NCBI RefSeq assembly: GCF_019457515.1 | Contig: NZ_CP080421.1 | Coordinates: 806,001 to 870,000, forward strand | Source of the DNA: Shewanella mesophila | Lineage (GTDB): Bacteria > Pseudomonadota > Gammaproteobacteria > Enterobacterales > Shewanellaceae | Reading direction: 5' to 3' | DNA length: 64,000 nucleotides | Shown here: positions 25,361 through 34,162 of the stretch, piece after piece | Layout of the letters: each line of letters begins with the position of its first letter | Position numbering within the stretch: the stretch's first letter is position 1 | Translations under genes and position numbers: made by a program | The notes under the pieces: model-generated | What the model was told of the DNA's origin: nothing | Database searches by the model: none | The model's input: only the letters and a program-made list of their open reading frames with translations

Positions 25361-28305
25361 GAACACTGATTGCACTGTGTTTATATTGCTTGGCGTTTTA
25401 TGCTCAAGCTACACCTATACCTGCAAAAGAACTATTTCGTTCTCCAGTTATGTCCCAAGTAGGCTTCTCACCAGATAATCGCTATATATCGGCACTAATT
25501 GTTGAGGAGGGAAAAAGCTACCTATCTCTGATAGGTATAGATGATAAGATTTATCAGCATTTGGTTGTTTTTGATTCCAATGAACAGCTCAATAAATATG
25601 TATGGATTAATAATAAGACTTTATACATTAGCTACAATCATCGTGGCCAACCTCGTCAAGCGGTGTCATTGTTATCTGAAAACGCAGACAAGATAAGCGC
25701 AAAATTGGTGAATCTTCCAAATGATGGCTATCTGGTTGATCCCCTTATCGCTGATCCAAAGCATGTCTTATACGCTAAAAACCGTTATGACAATCGTCCC
25801 AGTAATCGCCTTTATAAGTTGACCTTAGATGAACTGATAAATAAACAGTTTAACTCCGCTAAATTTGAAGAAAAAAAACTGAAGGATGTTGCTGCATTTG
25901 CTTTCGATAGTGTTAGCGAACAGCTTTTTGCCGTGACTGCTGATATTGAAAATATGCACGGTGAAGTACTTTATCGGTCGCTAAATGAAAAACGTTGGAA
26001 TTTGCTGTATAAAATCGATGATTCAGAGGTGAGCTTTACTCCAATTGGGTTTATTCGTAATAAAACTCTGGCGGTGCTAAGCAATAAAAATACCGATAAA
26101 GTTGCCTTATATGAGTTTGATATTCCAAGTCAGACATTGGGGAAAGTCTTGTACGAACACCCAAAATATGACTTAGTTGGTGGTGAACTTGATGACTCGG
26201 GAAAGACTGTTAAGTTAGTTCGCTATGTCGAAAATGGTCATCATGTGAGTCATTTTTTCGACAACGGTATTAACGAGGTAAAATCGCTGTTTAATAACGC
26301 GTTTCAAGGTAAGGAAACTGTTATCAGTGCATATTCAAATGATGCCAAACATATGCTTATTTTTTCCTATGCCTCTGATGATCCAGGCACTTACTATTTA
26401 TTTGATCTAGAAAACAAGAAAGCTGAGTTACTCACGGAGCTATATCCTGACTTAGCCCAATATGAGCTTAGGCAGACTGAAGTATTTACTGTTACGAGTA
26501 CCGATGACGTTGATGTTGAAGCCTATTTAACACTACCTAATCAAAATAACGCTAACGGTGTGCTTTTGGTTATGCCCCATGGTGGACCGATTGGTGTTCG
26601 AGATTTTAACTATTTCGATAGTGAAGTGCAGTATTTTGCCAGTCGTGGCTTTGCTGTTCTTAGGGTTAACTTTAGAGGTTCTGAAGGTTACGGTAAACAG
26701 TTTCTAAACAGCGGTAAGAGAGAATTTGGTAAGGCTATTGAGCAGGATATTACTGCGGCGGTAAACCAAGTCAGAAAGCAACATAAGTTTAATCAGATGT
26801 GTGCTATTGGTGCTAGCTATGGCGGTTACTCATCGCTGATGCTTGCGATTAAGCATCCAGGCAATTATCAGTGTGCAGTGGGTGGGTATGGTATTTATGA
26901 TCTACCACTGTTGTTTAATGGAAATAACATAAAAGTATTGGATGAGTATCGCAAAGGTGTTTCTAAAGTTGTGGGTGAATTGAGTGACGATTTGATCGAG
27001 TATTCCCCTGTTTATTTGGCTAAAGCGATTGAAAGTCCCGTATTGTTGATCGCGGGGAAAATGGATCGTATTGCTGATTTTGAACATTCGATGAGGATGG
27101 AATATGTACTTAAAAAGCAGGGGAAAGAGGTTGAAACACTCTATTACCAACAAACTGGTCATGGCCAAAACTCATGGTATTGGCAGCGTCATGAATCCAT
27201 CTATATCGCTGATTATCTTAAACGTACCTTAAAGCTCAATGAATACCATTTGATGAGTGGAATTGATGATGAGGAAGTTAAACAACTGGGTGACGATATC
27301 GTGCTAATTGCCGATGCATTTTATTTTGATGATCGAGTTGAAAACAATAAGCCCTTAGCCCTGAGATATTATCGAAAAGCCGCGAATATGGGACAGGGTC
27401 GAGCGGCTTACAATTTGGGACGCTTGCTTGTCGATAAGGGGCTCGAACTCAAGAAAAACATCACTTTTGGCGCGGGTGTTATGGCTGGTGTTAATGATGA
27501 AGAGAATGCGCTAGAAATGATTGAAGAAGGTATTGAGTGGGGTGATAAGGCTGTTAAGTTTGGTTATGCTAGTGCGGGGTATTGGCTCGGTATTGTTTAT
27601 GATTTGGGTGATTTAGTTGACAAGAATTGGGCGCTATCACTTAAGTATTTTACTGCAGCGGCGGAGCTAGAATATGATGCTCAAGCGCTATTGAGAATGG
27701 CGAGAATCTATTGCCGAGCTCCTGAACCAATACGGGATATTCAGCATTGTAGCGAACTACTTTCACTCTCTGAATTAGAAAAGCAGCCAACTGGTGAGCG
27801 GAAAAATGCAATAACATCAGAGTCTCATAAGACTCTAAATTGGGTGATTGGAGATATCTTTGCGAAAGGACATTATAACCAAAATGAGCTGTTGTTGTTG
27901 CAAAATGTCGTTCAGAATGAGTATCAAGCCTCACCTGTCAAGATTGATATAGACGATTTTCAATTTGGCGAATTGACTTATAACAGCTATCGTAATCGCT
28001 TTGAAGTCTCTAATGATGCTAAATCTTTTGTCGGTAAAAATAAGCTGAATTTAGGAGCGGTATTCGATGTGGAATTTGAACGTGGGGGCGGCAAGGTGGG
28101 CCTGATTGGTAAATGGATTAAGCAAGGACCGAACGGAGAGCCCCAGGTTTTTGACAGTTCCTTTGTCTATGGCGATGCCGAGGTAAAGAGTTGGGATATT
28201 CGATACACATTCGGTGAAGATGAGCTATTTAAAGGTTCGTTAACTCTAGAGATTATCGATCTAAATAATAACCTTTTAGCGAGTAGAACCGTCGAATTGC
28301 TTTAA
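25357..28305 (+). CDS. S9 family prolyl-oligopeptidase-like peptidase with Sel1-like tail
   Basis: A 982-residue secreted protein with signal peptide LIALCLYCLAFYAQA. Residues 30-370 form a beta-propeller-like region (WD-type FSPDNRYISALIV). The alpha/beta hydrolase domain holds catalytic Ser 487 in GASYGGYS, Asp 570 in GKMDRI and His 602 in TGHGQNSW, the S9 triad in order. After residue 640 come Sel1-like repeats (LRYYRKAANMGQGRAAYNLG; ASAGYWLGIVYDLGD; LKYFTAAAELEYDAQALLRMA) and a C-terminal beta-sandwich of about 100 residues. S9 proteins normally end near 650-690, so the tail is an unusual fusion. It starts inside the lipoprotein stop. Base composition is AT-richer than neighbours. Confidence 0.88.
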   Translation: MRTLIALCLYCLAFYAQATPIPAKELFRSPVMSQVGFSPDNRYISALIVEEGKSYLSLIGIDDKIYQHLVVFDSNEQLNKYVWINNKTLYISYNHRGQPRQAVSLLSENADKISAKLVNLPNDGYLVDPLIADPKHVLYAKNRYDNRPSNRLYKLTLDELINKQFNSAKFEEKKLKDVAAFAFDSVSEQLFAVTADIENMHGEVLYRSLNEKRWNLLYKIDDSEVSFTPIGFIRNKTLAVLSNKNTDKVALYEFDIPSQTLGKVLYEHPKYDLVGGELDDSGKTVKLVRYVENGHHVSHFFDNGINEVKSLFNNAFQGKETVISAYSNDAKHMLIFSYASDDPGTYYLFDLENKKAELLTELYPDLAQYELRQTEVFTVTSTDDVDVEAYLTLPNQNNANGVLLVMPHGGPIGVRDFNYFDSEVQYFASRGFAVLRVNFRGSEGYGKQFLNSGKREFGKAIEQDITAAVNQVRKQHKFNQMCAIGASYGGYSSLMLAIKHPGNYQCAVGGYGIYDLPLLFNGNNIKVLDEYRKGVSKVVGELSDDLIEYSPVYLAKAIESPVLLIAGKMDRIADFEHSMRMEYVLKKQGKEVETLYYQQTGHGQNSWYWQRHESIYIADYLKRTLKLNEYHLMSGIDDEEVKQLGDDIVLIADAFYFDDRVENNKPLALRYYRKAANMGQGRAAYNLGRLLVDKGLELKKNITFGAGVMAGVNDEENALEMIEEGIEWGDKAVKFGYASAGYWLGIVYDLGDLVDKNWALSLKYFTAAAELEYDAQALLRMARIYCRAPEPIRDIQHCSELLSLSELEKQPTGERKNAITSESHKTLNWVIGDIFAKGHYNQNELLLLQNVVQNEYQASPVKIDIDDFQFGELTYNSYRNRFEVSNDAKSFVGKNKLNLGAVFDVEFERGGGKVGLIGKWIKQGPNGEPQVFDSSFVYGDAEVKSWDIRYTFGEDELFKGSLTLEIIDLNNNLLASRTVELL

Positions 28306-28320
28306 CATATTATCAGTGCA

Positions 28321-28358
28321 AACCGGCCTTTTCTTTGTCCTGAGAAAAAGCCGTTTTT
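28321..28358. terminator. Bidirectional terminator between convergent genes
   Basis: AACCGGCCTTTTCT and AGAAAAAGCCGTT pair with minor mismatches, with A-rich and T-rich edges on both strands, between the peptidase stop (28305) and the leftward regulator stop (28367). Confidence 0.7.
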
Positions 28359-28366
28359 ATATAAAA

Positions 28367-29743
28367 TTAACCTTTTAGGCGTCTACTTAGCGCACTTTGA
28401 CTGATCCCTAATATCTGTGCCGCCGCCGTTTGATTATTGGCGGTGCGGCTCATGGCTTCATCCATAAGGGCCTGATTCATCTGCGCTAGGGTGGGTAACA
28501 CCTTGGGGAAGATAATCTGATCTTGGGGTATTTCGGTCAGGGATTTGTGCTCATTTATCGCTTCAATGAAAGGTGATGTGTTAAGTGCGATGCCATCGCT
28601 GCGGCTGACGGCGTCAAACACCATTCCTTTTAACTCGTGTAGGTTGCCAGGAAAATCATAATTGGCCAGTCTCGGCGCTAAGTCTGACGGTTGGATCGGC
28701 GCGGGTAAATTCATTTCGGCTGCGGCTAGGGCAATGAAATGATTGATCAACATAGAGATATCCAGCTGACGAGCCGCTAGTGGGGGTAATTTAATTTTAT
28801 GGGCGCGTAAACGGTAAAGCAGATCACTGCGAAACTGACCCGTTTGATGAAGTCTGAGCAAGTCATCTTGAGTCGAAACCACAAACTTACATTTTACTGG
28901 GTAGGGGGTATCGCTACCTAAAGGATAATATTGTTTGGTTTCTAATAGTTCTAATAGCTTAACTTGGGCACTAAGCGGTAGCGCCCCAATCTCATTAAGA
29001 TAGAGCACGCCACTGCCGACTTGATGGAGTAAACCCGCAACGGCTTCTAGTTCGCCATTGCTGTGATGATAGAGTTGGCCACACATTTTCTGTTCGAACG
29101 ATTCGCTGCTAATACCCGCTAAGTTGATGCTAATAAAGGGCTCGTTTGGGCTATAAAGGTTATGGCAAGACTTGGCGAATTCGCTTTTACCTGTTCCGCT
29201 AGCTCCATAAATGAGTAAGGGCTCAGGACTACATGAGACGGCTTCGAGATAGCGAAATTGATCTAATAGCTGTGGTTCGCAGGTCAGTATATTGTTAAAG
29301 GCTTGGGGGTTATCTAAGCTACGACTTAAAAACTTCTCTTTGATGTAGAGATAGTTTCTCTCTAGGCCGACCACTTCGAGTGCACGGCGCACTGTGTGGG
29401 CAAGATCGTCCACATTGTCTGTTTTAATGAAGTAATCATAGGCGCCTTTTTTAATGCAGCGCACCGCGGTGTCGACCTCATTTACGCCCGTCACAATGAG
29501 TACTCGCGTATTGGGGAAGTCACTGCGGATCATTGCTAATAGCTCTTCTCCAGAGTGAAATGGCATGGTGAGATCGAGCAGTACTAACGCATAGTCACCC
29601 ACTTGAAGTCGGTTCTTCACTTGGCGACTATCGACGCAGGTATCAATATCGGCTTCGGGAACCAGACGGTTAAGGGTTACGGCGAGTGTTCGTAGCCAAG
29701 AGGCTTCATCGTCGACTAAAAGAATATTTCTGGCCAGTTTCAT
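28367..29743 (-). CDS. NtrC-like response regulator with degenerate AAA+ domain lacking GAFTGA
   Basis: A 458-residue regulator. The receiver domain has DDE at 11-13 and phospho-Asp 57 in LLDLTMP. The AAA+ domain has an intact Walker A (GASGTGKS, 180-187) but the sigma-54 contact loop GAFTGA is missing: the stretch after CGQLYHHSNGELEAV shows nothing like it. The Walker B acidic pair is NE (LYLNEI, N250-E251) rather than DE. The arginine-finger region FRSDLLYRLRAHKIKLPPL and a Fis-type C-terminal helix-turn-helix (NNQTAAAQILGISQSALSRRL) are kept. It should bind DNA as a phospho-dependent regulator but probably not activate sigma-54. It starts three bases after the kinase stop. Confidence 0.88.
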   Translation of the reverse strand: MKLARNILLVDDEASWLRTLAVTLNRLVPEADIDTCVDSRQVKNRLQVGDYALVLLDLTMPFHSGEELLAMIRSDFPNTRVLIVTGVNEVDTAVRCIKKGAYDYFIKTDNVDDLAHTVRRALEVVGLERNYLYIKEKFLSRSLDNPQAFNNILTCEPQLLDQFRYLEAVSCSPEPLLIYGASGTGKSEFAKSCHNLYSPNEPFISINLAGISSESFEQKMCGQLYHHSNGELEAVAGLLHQVGSGVLYLNEIGALPLSAQVKLLELLETKQYYPLGSDTPYPVKCKFVVSTQDDLLRLHQTGQFRSDLLYRLRAHKIKLPPLAARQLDISMLINHFIALAAAEMNLPAPIQPSDLAPRLANYDFPGNLHELKGMVFDAVSRSDGIALNTSPFIEAINEHKSLTEIPQDQIIFPKVLPTLAQMNQALMDEAMSRTANNQTAAAQILGISQSALSRRLKG

Positions 29744-29746
29744 GTG

Positions 29747-31717
29747 CTAATCCTGTTGTTCCAATGCGAAGGTTAGGCGGATCTGTGTGCCTTTACCTAA
29801 ACTCGACAGCATCTGCATTTCTCCTTGATGCTCTTTGATTATTCGGCTGCATACCGATAATCCAAGTCCGCTGCCACCTTGGTTGCGTCTAGTGGTGAAA
29901 AAGGGTTCTGTTATACGTTTTAAGGTGGCGCTATTCATTCCATCGCCATTGTCTACGATACTCAATATGGCTTTATTATCTTCGACATGGGTTTCTATCA
30001 CTATGGCTCCCGACTGCTGTGAACAGGCATGACAAGCATTTTGAATAAGATTAATGAGTACTTGATGTAGCTGCTGATCATCCCCCTTAATACGGGGACC
30101 CGGTTCATGCAGCATAGTGGTGATTTGATGATACTTGGTTTGATTCGCCGTTAGGCGCAGCGCCACCTGCACCACATCATTGAGACACACTTGGGTATAT
30201 TCATTGGCAATATGGGGCATGGCGTAACGTTTTAGATCGTTTACGATACGACTGATCCGTTTTGCTCCCTCTTCGATGGTATTGCAGCTATGATTGAGCT
30301 CCTCCATGGCGACTTGGGGTTGTAGCCCTGCAACCAGCCAAAAGGGATTTTGCTTCTGATAATGTACTGTGGCAGGAGTTAAGTCTTTTATCGCTGCGCT
30401 AAATAGCGATACTGCATGTACGATTATGCCTGTCGGATTATTAATTTCGTGGGCAATGCCAGCAGATAACTCTCCGAGGGATGCGAGCCGGCTGGCTTCT
30501 TCGTTGGCTTGCCTCAGGCGATGTTGCTCTGTGGACTCTTCAAGCAAGATAACCACTTGATCTGTGGCTATCGGGTGTATTTGCAGTTGCCAGAACTGTT
30601 GCTGGAATAGCATATCGGCAATGAAGGACTTCTGGCTTGATAGCACATCAAGCACCGCCGTTTTGAGAATGAAACTGCGATTGTCGATATAGTAAAACTC
30701 GTCTGAAACCAGCAAGTGGATGTTGTTGTCGTTGCTCCATAAGCGTTGTAGCTCTTGGTTGACTATGGTTACTCCATGAGGGATGCCATCGAGGACGGAT
30801 TGGAACTGTTTCGATAATTCTGAGATCTCCACTTCGATTCGACTGCGTTGAATTAACTCGGCGTCGAGTGCCTTAGTATGGCGACGTAGGCTAGCACTGA
30901 TAAATCCAGTGTAGATCATCCCTATCGCTGAGATAATAGCGACTAAAATGGCAACAGAGAACATTCGCTGTTGAGTTGAGGTTAAATCGACTTTCTCTCG
31001 ACCTGTACCAAACCATTTATTGACTAACTTGTCATATTCACCAGAGAGTTTAAGTTGCCTAAGGGCATCGTTGATCTGGTTCATCAACACGTTTTTTTTG
31101 CCGTTGCAGACAAAGTTAAAGGCGCCGTAGATTAACGCATCACTGGAGCTGCGTACCGACGGGTAGAGGGGGAGCAAACGCCTTGCGACGAAGCTTTCTG
31201 CAATAACAACATCGACTTCATTATTAATTAACTGTTGAAAACCCGTCTCGTAGAGGTCGACATCCACGCGCTTAAAGTTTTGTGGATAGCCAGATAAGTA
31301 TACATCTACAAAAGCACTTTTTTTAATGGCCACACGCTTACCTACCAGATCGGCCCAGTTGTTTATCAGTGCTTTACCTTGCAAGGTATACGCTTTGGCA
31401 TGGGTGGCATAGATGGGATCAGATTGACTTAATTTACGGTCTACATTTACTGGGCTCACCACAGCGATAACATCGATATCGCTATTAGGATCATGCACAT
31501 CTTTTAATAACTGTTGGAAGCTCTTGCGGCGCACTATGATGCGCTTATCAATGAGCTGGCCAATTCGATTAATCAATTCGATGTTAAACCCTTGATCGAC
31601 GCCGTTATTGCGCCACTCTAGTGGGGCTGTCTTTGAGTGAACGCCAAAGACAATGCTCTCCTGTGCCAGCAGGGGCGAACTGACGATAGTGATAAGAATG
31701 AGTAATAGATATTTCAT
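29747..31717 (-). CDS. Membrane histidine kinase with periplasmic solute-binding domain
   Basis: A 656-residue sensor. Signal peptide MKYLLLILITIVSSPLLAQ; a bacterial extracellular solute-binding (type 3, PBPb) domain spans about 20-240. One membrane helix lies at 254-276, then a PAS-like region around 300-395. HisKA has H423 in SAGIAHEINNP, the N box is NLIQNACHAC, and the ATPase glycines are DNGDGM and GGSGLGLSVC. The binding domain suggests it senses a small ligand such as an amino or dicarboxylic acid. The RR follows with three bases between. The pair is divergent from fumarate reductase, so a fumarate or C4-acid signal is an attractive inference. Confidence 0.9.
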   Translation of the reverse strand: MKYLLLILITIVSSPLLAQESIVFGVHSKTAPLEWRNNGVDQGFNIELINRIGQLIDKRIIVRRKSFQQLLKDVHDPNSDIDVIAVVSPVNVDRKLSQSDPIYATHAKAYTLQGKALINNWADLVGKRVAIKKSAFVDVYLSGYPQNFKRVDVDLYETGFQQLINNEVDVVIAESFVARRLLPLYPSVRSSSDALIYGAFNFVCNGKKNVLMNQINDALRQLKLSGEYDKLVNKWFGTGREKVDLTSTQQRMFSVAILVAIISAIGMIYTGFISASLRRHTKALDAELIQRSRIEVEISELSKQFQSVLDGIPHGVTIVNQELQRLWSNDNNIHLLVSDEFYYIDNRSFILKTAVLDVLSSQKSFIADMLFQQQFWQLQIHPIATDQVVILLEESTEQHRLRQANEEASRLASLGELSAGIAHEINNPTGIIVHAVSLFSAAIKDLTPATVHYQKQNPFWLVAGLQPQVAMEELNHSCNTIEEGAKRISRIVNDLKRYAMPHIANEYTQVCLNDVVQVALRLTANQTKYHQITTMLHEPGPRIKGDDQQLHQVLINLIQNACHACSQQSGAIVIETHVEDNKAILSIVDNGDGMNSATLKRITEPFFTTRRNQGGSGLGLSVCSRIIKEHQGEMQMLSSLGKGTQIRLTFALEQQD

Positions 31718-31832
31718 AGCGCGATTCTACCCACAACTTGCCGCAGAAACTGTGCAGCATTGCGCGAATTAGCAAATCGTTATGTACCTTTTATGCAGAT
31801 GTTTATTCAACGTGATCTATCGCTACATAGGT

Positions 31833-31881
31833 TATGCAAAATTGCATATACCTCTTTGTAGCTATGCATCTTTGCATAGCT
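31833..31881. promoter_or_regulatory. Two tandem palindromes with TATGCA half-sites
   Basis: TATGCAA-AA-TTGCATA (31833-31848) and AGCTATGCA-TCTT-TGCATAGCT (31860-31881) are both perfect inverted repeats sharing TATGCA. Their centres are 30 bp apart, about three helical turns. They lie 120-165 bases upstream of the kinase ATG and 230-280 upstream of the fumarate reductase ATG. The neighbouring regulator with a Fis-type helix-turn-helix is the natural candidate ligand, by inference. Confidence 0.55.
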
Positions 31882-32014
31882 GATTTTACTGCTTGTGATT
31901 GAGGTGTCATTTATCAATCTACTTCTGGTTATTCTATTGCTGGGCCAAGGGCTATAGGTAAATATTTAGTGGAGCGAGAGTAATAGTCGTTCAAATTGAG
32001 ATGAGTTTGACGCT

Positions 32015-32037
32015 ACTTTCGAAAGTGAATATCACTT
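32015..32037. promoter_or_regulatory. Overlapping palindromes upstream of fumarate reductase
   Basis: ACTTTCGAAAGT (32015-32026) is a perfect 12-bp palindrome and overlaps AAGTGA-ATA-TCACTT (32023-32037). They lie 78-100 bases before the ATG at 32115, a position suited to an operator. The spacing (three bases between GTGA and TCAC) does not match CRP or FNR sites. Confidence 0.35.
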
Positions 32038-32114
32038 CAACCTTAATAAAATAATGAGAGAGCTTCTATAGTTAATGGACTTAATTGTCGTTAAATATAG
32101 AAAGGGGAGCAAAA

Positions 32115-33911
32115 ATGAAAAAGATGAAACTTGCAGTCTGTCTTGCCACATTAATGGGCACAGCCGGTCTAGTGGGCAATGCGGTTGCGGCTGATAACTT
32201 AGCCGAATTCCACGCTCAAAACCAAGAGTGTGATAGTTGCCATACACCAGACGGTGAACTATCTAATGACAGCCTAACCTATGAAAATGCACAATGTGTT
32301 TCTTGTCACGGCACACTAGCTGAGGTGGCTGAAACCACTAAGCATGAACATTACAATGCTCATGACTCTCATTTCCCTGGCGATGTAGCATGTACCTCAT
32401 GTCACAGCGCTCACGAAAAATCTATGGTGTATTGCGACTCTTGCCATAGCTTCGATTTCAATATGCCTTATGCTAAAAAGTGGGAACGTAACGAGCCTAC
32501 TATCGCTGAATTAGCAAAAGACAAATCAGAACGTCAAGCGGCTCTTGCTAGCGCACCGCATGATACCGTTGATGTTGTGGTTGTCGGTTCTGGCGGCGCA
32601 GGTTTCTCTGCTGCTGTTTCAGCTCACGATAATGGCGCTAAAGTCATTCTTATCGAGAAAGAACCCGTTATCGGTGGTAACGCTAAGTTAGCCGCTGGTG
32701 GTATGAACGCGGCTTGGACCGATCAGCAAAAAGCCAAAGACATTACCGATAGTCCAGAGTTAATGTACAAAGACACCATGAAAGGTGGCCGTAACATTAA
32801 CGATCCTGCCTTAGTTGAAATTTTAAGCTCACACTCTAAAGGTTCTGTTGATTGGATGACAGGAATGGGTGCTGATTTGAATGATGTAGGCCGTATGGGT
32901 GGTGCATCCGTTAACCGTTCACACCGTCCAACCGGTGGTGCTGGTGTTGGTGCTCATGTTGTTCAAGTGCTTTACGATAATGCGGTTAAACGCAATATCG
33001 ATTTACGCATGAACACTCGCGGTATCGAAATTCTTAAAGACGATAGCGGTAAAGTTAAAGGTATCCTAGTTAAGGGTATGTATAAGGGTTACTACTGGGT
33101 TAAAGCCGATGCGGTTATTCTTGCTACTGGTGGTTTCGCTAAGAACAATGATCGCGTCGCTAAGCTTGATCCTAAGCTAAAAGGTTTCATCTCTACTAAC
33201 CAACCTGGTGCGGTAGGTGATGGTATCGATGTGGCTGAAAATGCTGGCGCAGCGATGAAAGACATCGAATATATCCAAGCTCACCCAACACTATCAGTTA
33301 AAGGTGGCGTAATGGTGACCGAAGCGGTACGTGGTAACGGTGCAATTTTAGTTAACCGTGAAGGTAAGCGTTTCGTTAACGAAATCACTACACGTGACAA
33401 AGCTTCTGCGGCCATCCTTAATCAAACTGGTAAGTCAGCCTTCTTGATTTTCGATGATTCAGTACGTAAGTCACTGAAGAAAATTGATAAGTACATTGGC
33501 TTGGGCGTAGCACCAACCGCCGATAGCTTAGTTAAACTAGGTGACATGAAAGGTGTTGGAATTGACGGTAAAGCCTTGACGGAAACCGTTGCACGTTACA
33601 ACAGCTTTGTGACTAGCGGTAAAGATGCTGATTTCGAGCGTCCAAACCTACCTCGTGCACTCAACGAAGGTAACTACTACGCTATCGAAGTGACTCCTGG
33701 TGTTCACCACACTATGGGTGGCGTAATGATCGATACTAAAGCTGAAGTCATGAATGCTAAGAAACAGGTTATCCCTGGTCTATATGGCGCTGGTGAAGTT
33801 ACTGGTGGTGTTCACGGTGCTAACCGCTTAGGTGGTAACGCTATCTCTGACATCATCACTTTCGGTCGTCTAGCGGGTGAAGAAGCCGCGAAATACTCTA
33901 AGAAGAACTAA
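32115..33911 (+). CDS. fccA: Periplasmic tetraheme flavocytochrome c fumarate reductase
   Basis: A 598-residue protein starting at ATG 32115 after AAAGGGG. Signal peptide ends at AVAAD (residue 26). Four c-heme motifs are visible: C39-H43, C61-H65, C93-H97 and C107-H111. The flavin domain opens with [15 protein letters not shown]. Active-site residues of the Shewanella enzyme can be found: QAHPTLS, the catalytic arginine in TTRDKAS, VHHTMGG and GANRLGGNA. It reduces fumarate to succinate in the periplasm, with electrons from the inner-membrane tetraheme CymA, allowing fumarate respiration. Length and order match the S. frigidimarina and S. oneidensis enzyme. Confidence 0.95.
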   Translation: MKKMKLAVCLATLMGTAGLVGNAVAADNLAEFHAQNQECDSCHTPDGELSNDSLTYENAQCVSCHGTLAEVAETTKHEHYNAHDSHFPGDVACTSCHSAHEKSMVYCDSCHSFDFNMPYAKKWERNEPTIAELAKDKSERQAALASAPHDTVDVVVVGSGGAGFSAAVSAHDNGAKVILIEKEPVIGGNAKLAAGGMNAAWTDQQKAKDITDSPELMYKDTMKGGRNINDPALVEILSSHSKGSVDWMTGMGADLNDVGRMGGASVNRSHRPTGGAGVGAHVVQVLYDNAVKRNIDLRMNTRGIEILKDDSGKVKGILVKGMYKGYYWVKADAVILATGGFAKNNDRVAKLDPKLKGFISTNQPGAVGDGIDVAENAGAAMKDIEYIQAHPTLSVKGGVMVTEAVRGNGAILVNREGKRFVNEITTRDKASAAILNQTGKSAFLIFDDSVRKSLKKIDKYIGLGVAPTADSLVKLGDMKGVGIDGKALTETVARYNSFVTSGKDADFERPNLPRALNEGNYYAIEVTPGVHHTMGGVMIDTKAEVMNAKKQVIPGLYGAGEVTGGVHGANRLGGNAISDIITFGRLAGEEAAKYSKKN

Positions 33912-34013
33912 TCTTCTTATCAACCTAACTCATAGGTTATTGACATAGCTTATTAATATAGTTTGTCGACATAGTTTAGTAAGACCCAAAGGTGGCTAGG
34001 AAGCCACCGCTAA

Positions 34014-34044
34014 AAAACCACAGTATTGCACTGTGGTTTTTTTT
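34014..34044. terminator. Rho-independent terminator after fumarate reductase
   Basis: AAAACCACAGT and ACTGTGGTTTT form an eleven-pair stem with loop ATTGC followed by a run of T. A second hairpin, GGTGGCT/AGCCACC, lies just before it at 33991-34008. Confidence 0.9.
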
Positions 34045-34162
34045 GTTTTGTGCCGGGGAGGTTTTTGGTGACCTCTTTGCTTGGAAAGTGTATTTGAAGG
34101 CTATCTATCACCTGCAGCAAGTAACTGATGCACCATGAGGTTATGGCTTGAAACTAACCCAA

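Noticed and set aside
31718..31740. Sigma-54 promoter in front of the solute-binding histidine kinase
   Set aside because: GG and GC have ten-base spacing but the GC element ends one or two bases before the ATG, leaving no room for a start site, and the -12 box is not TTGC.
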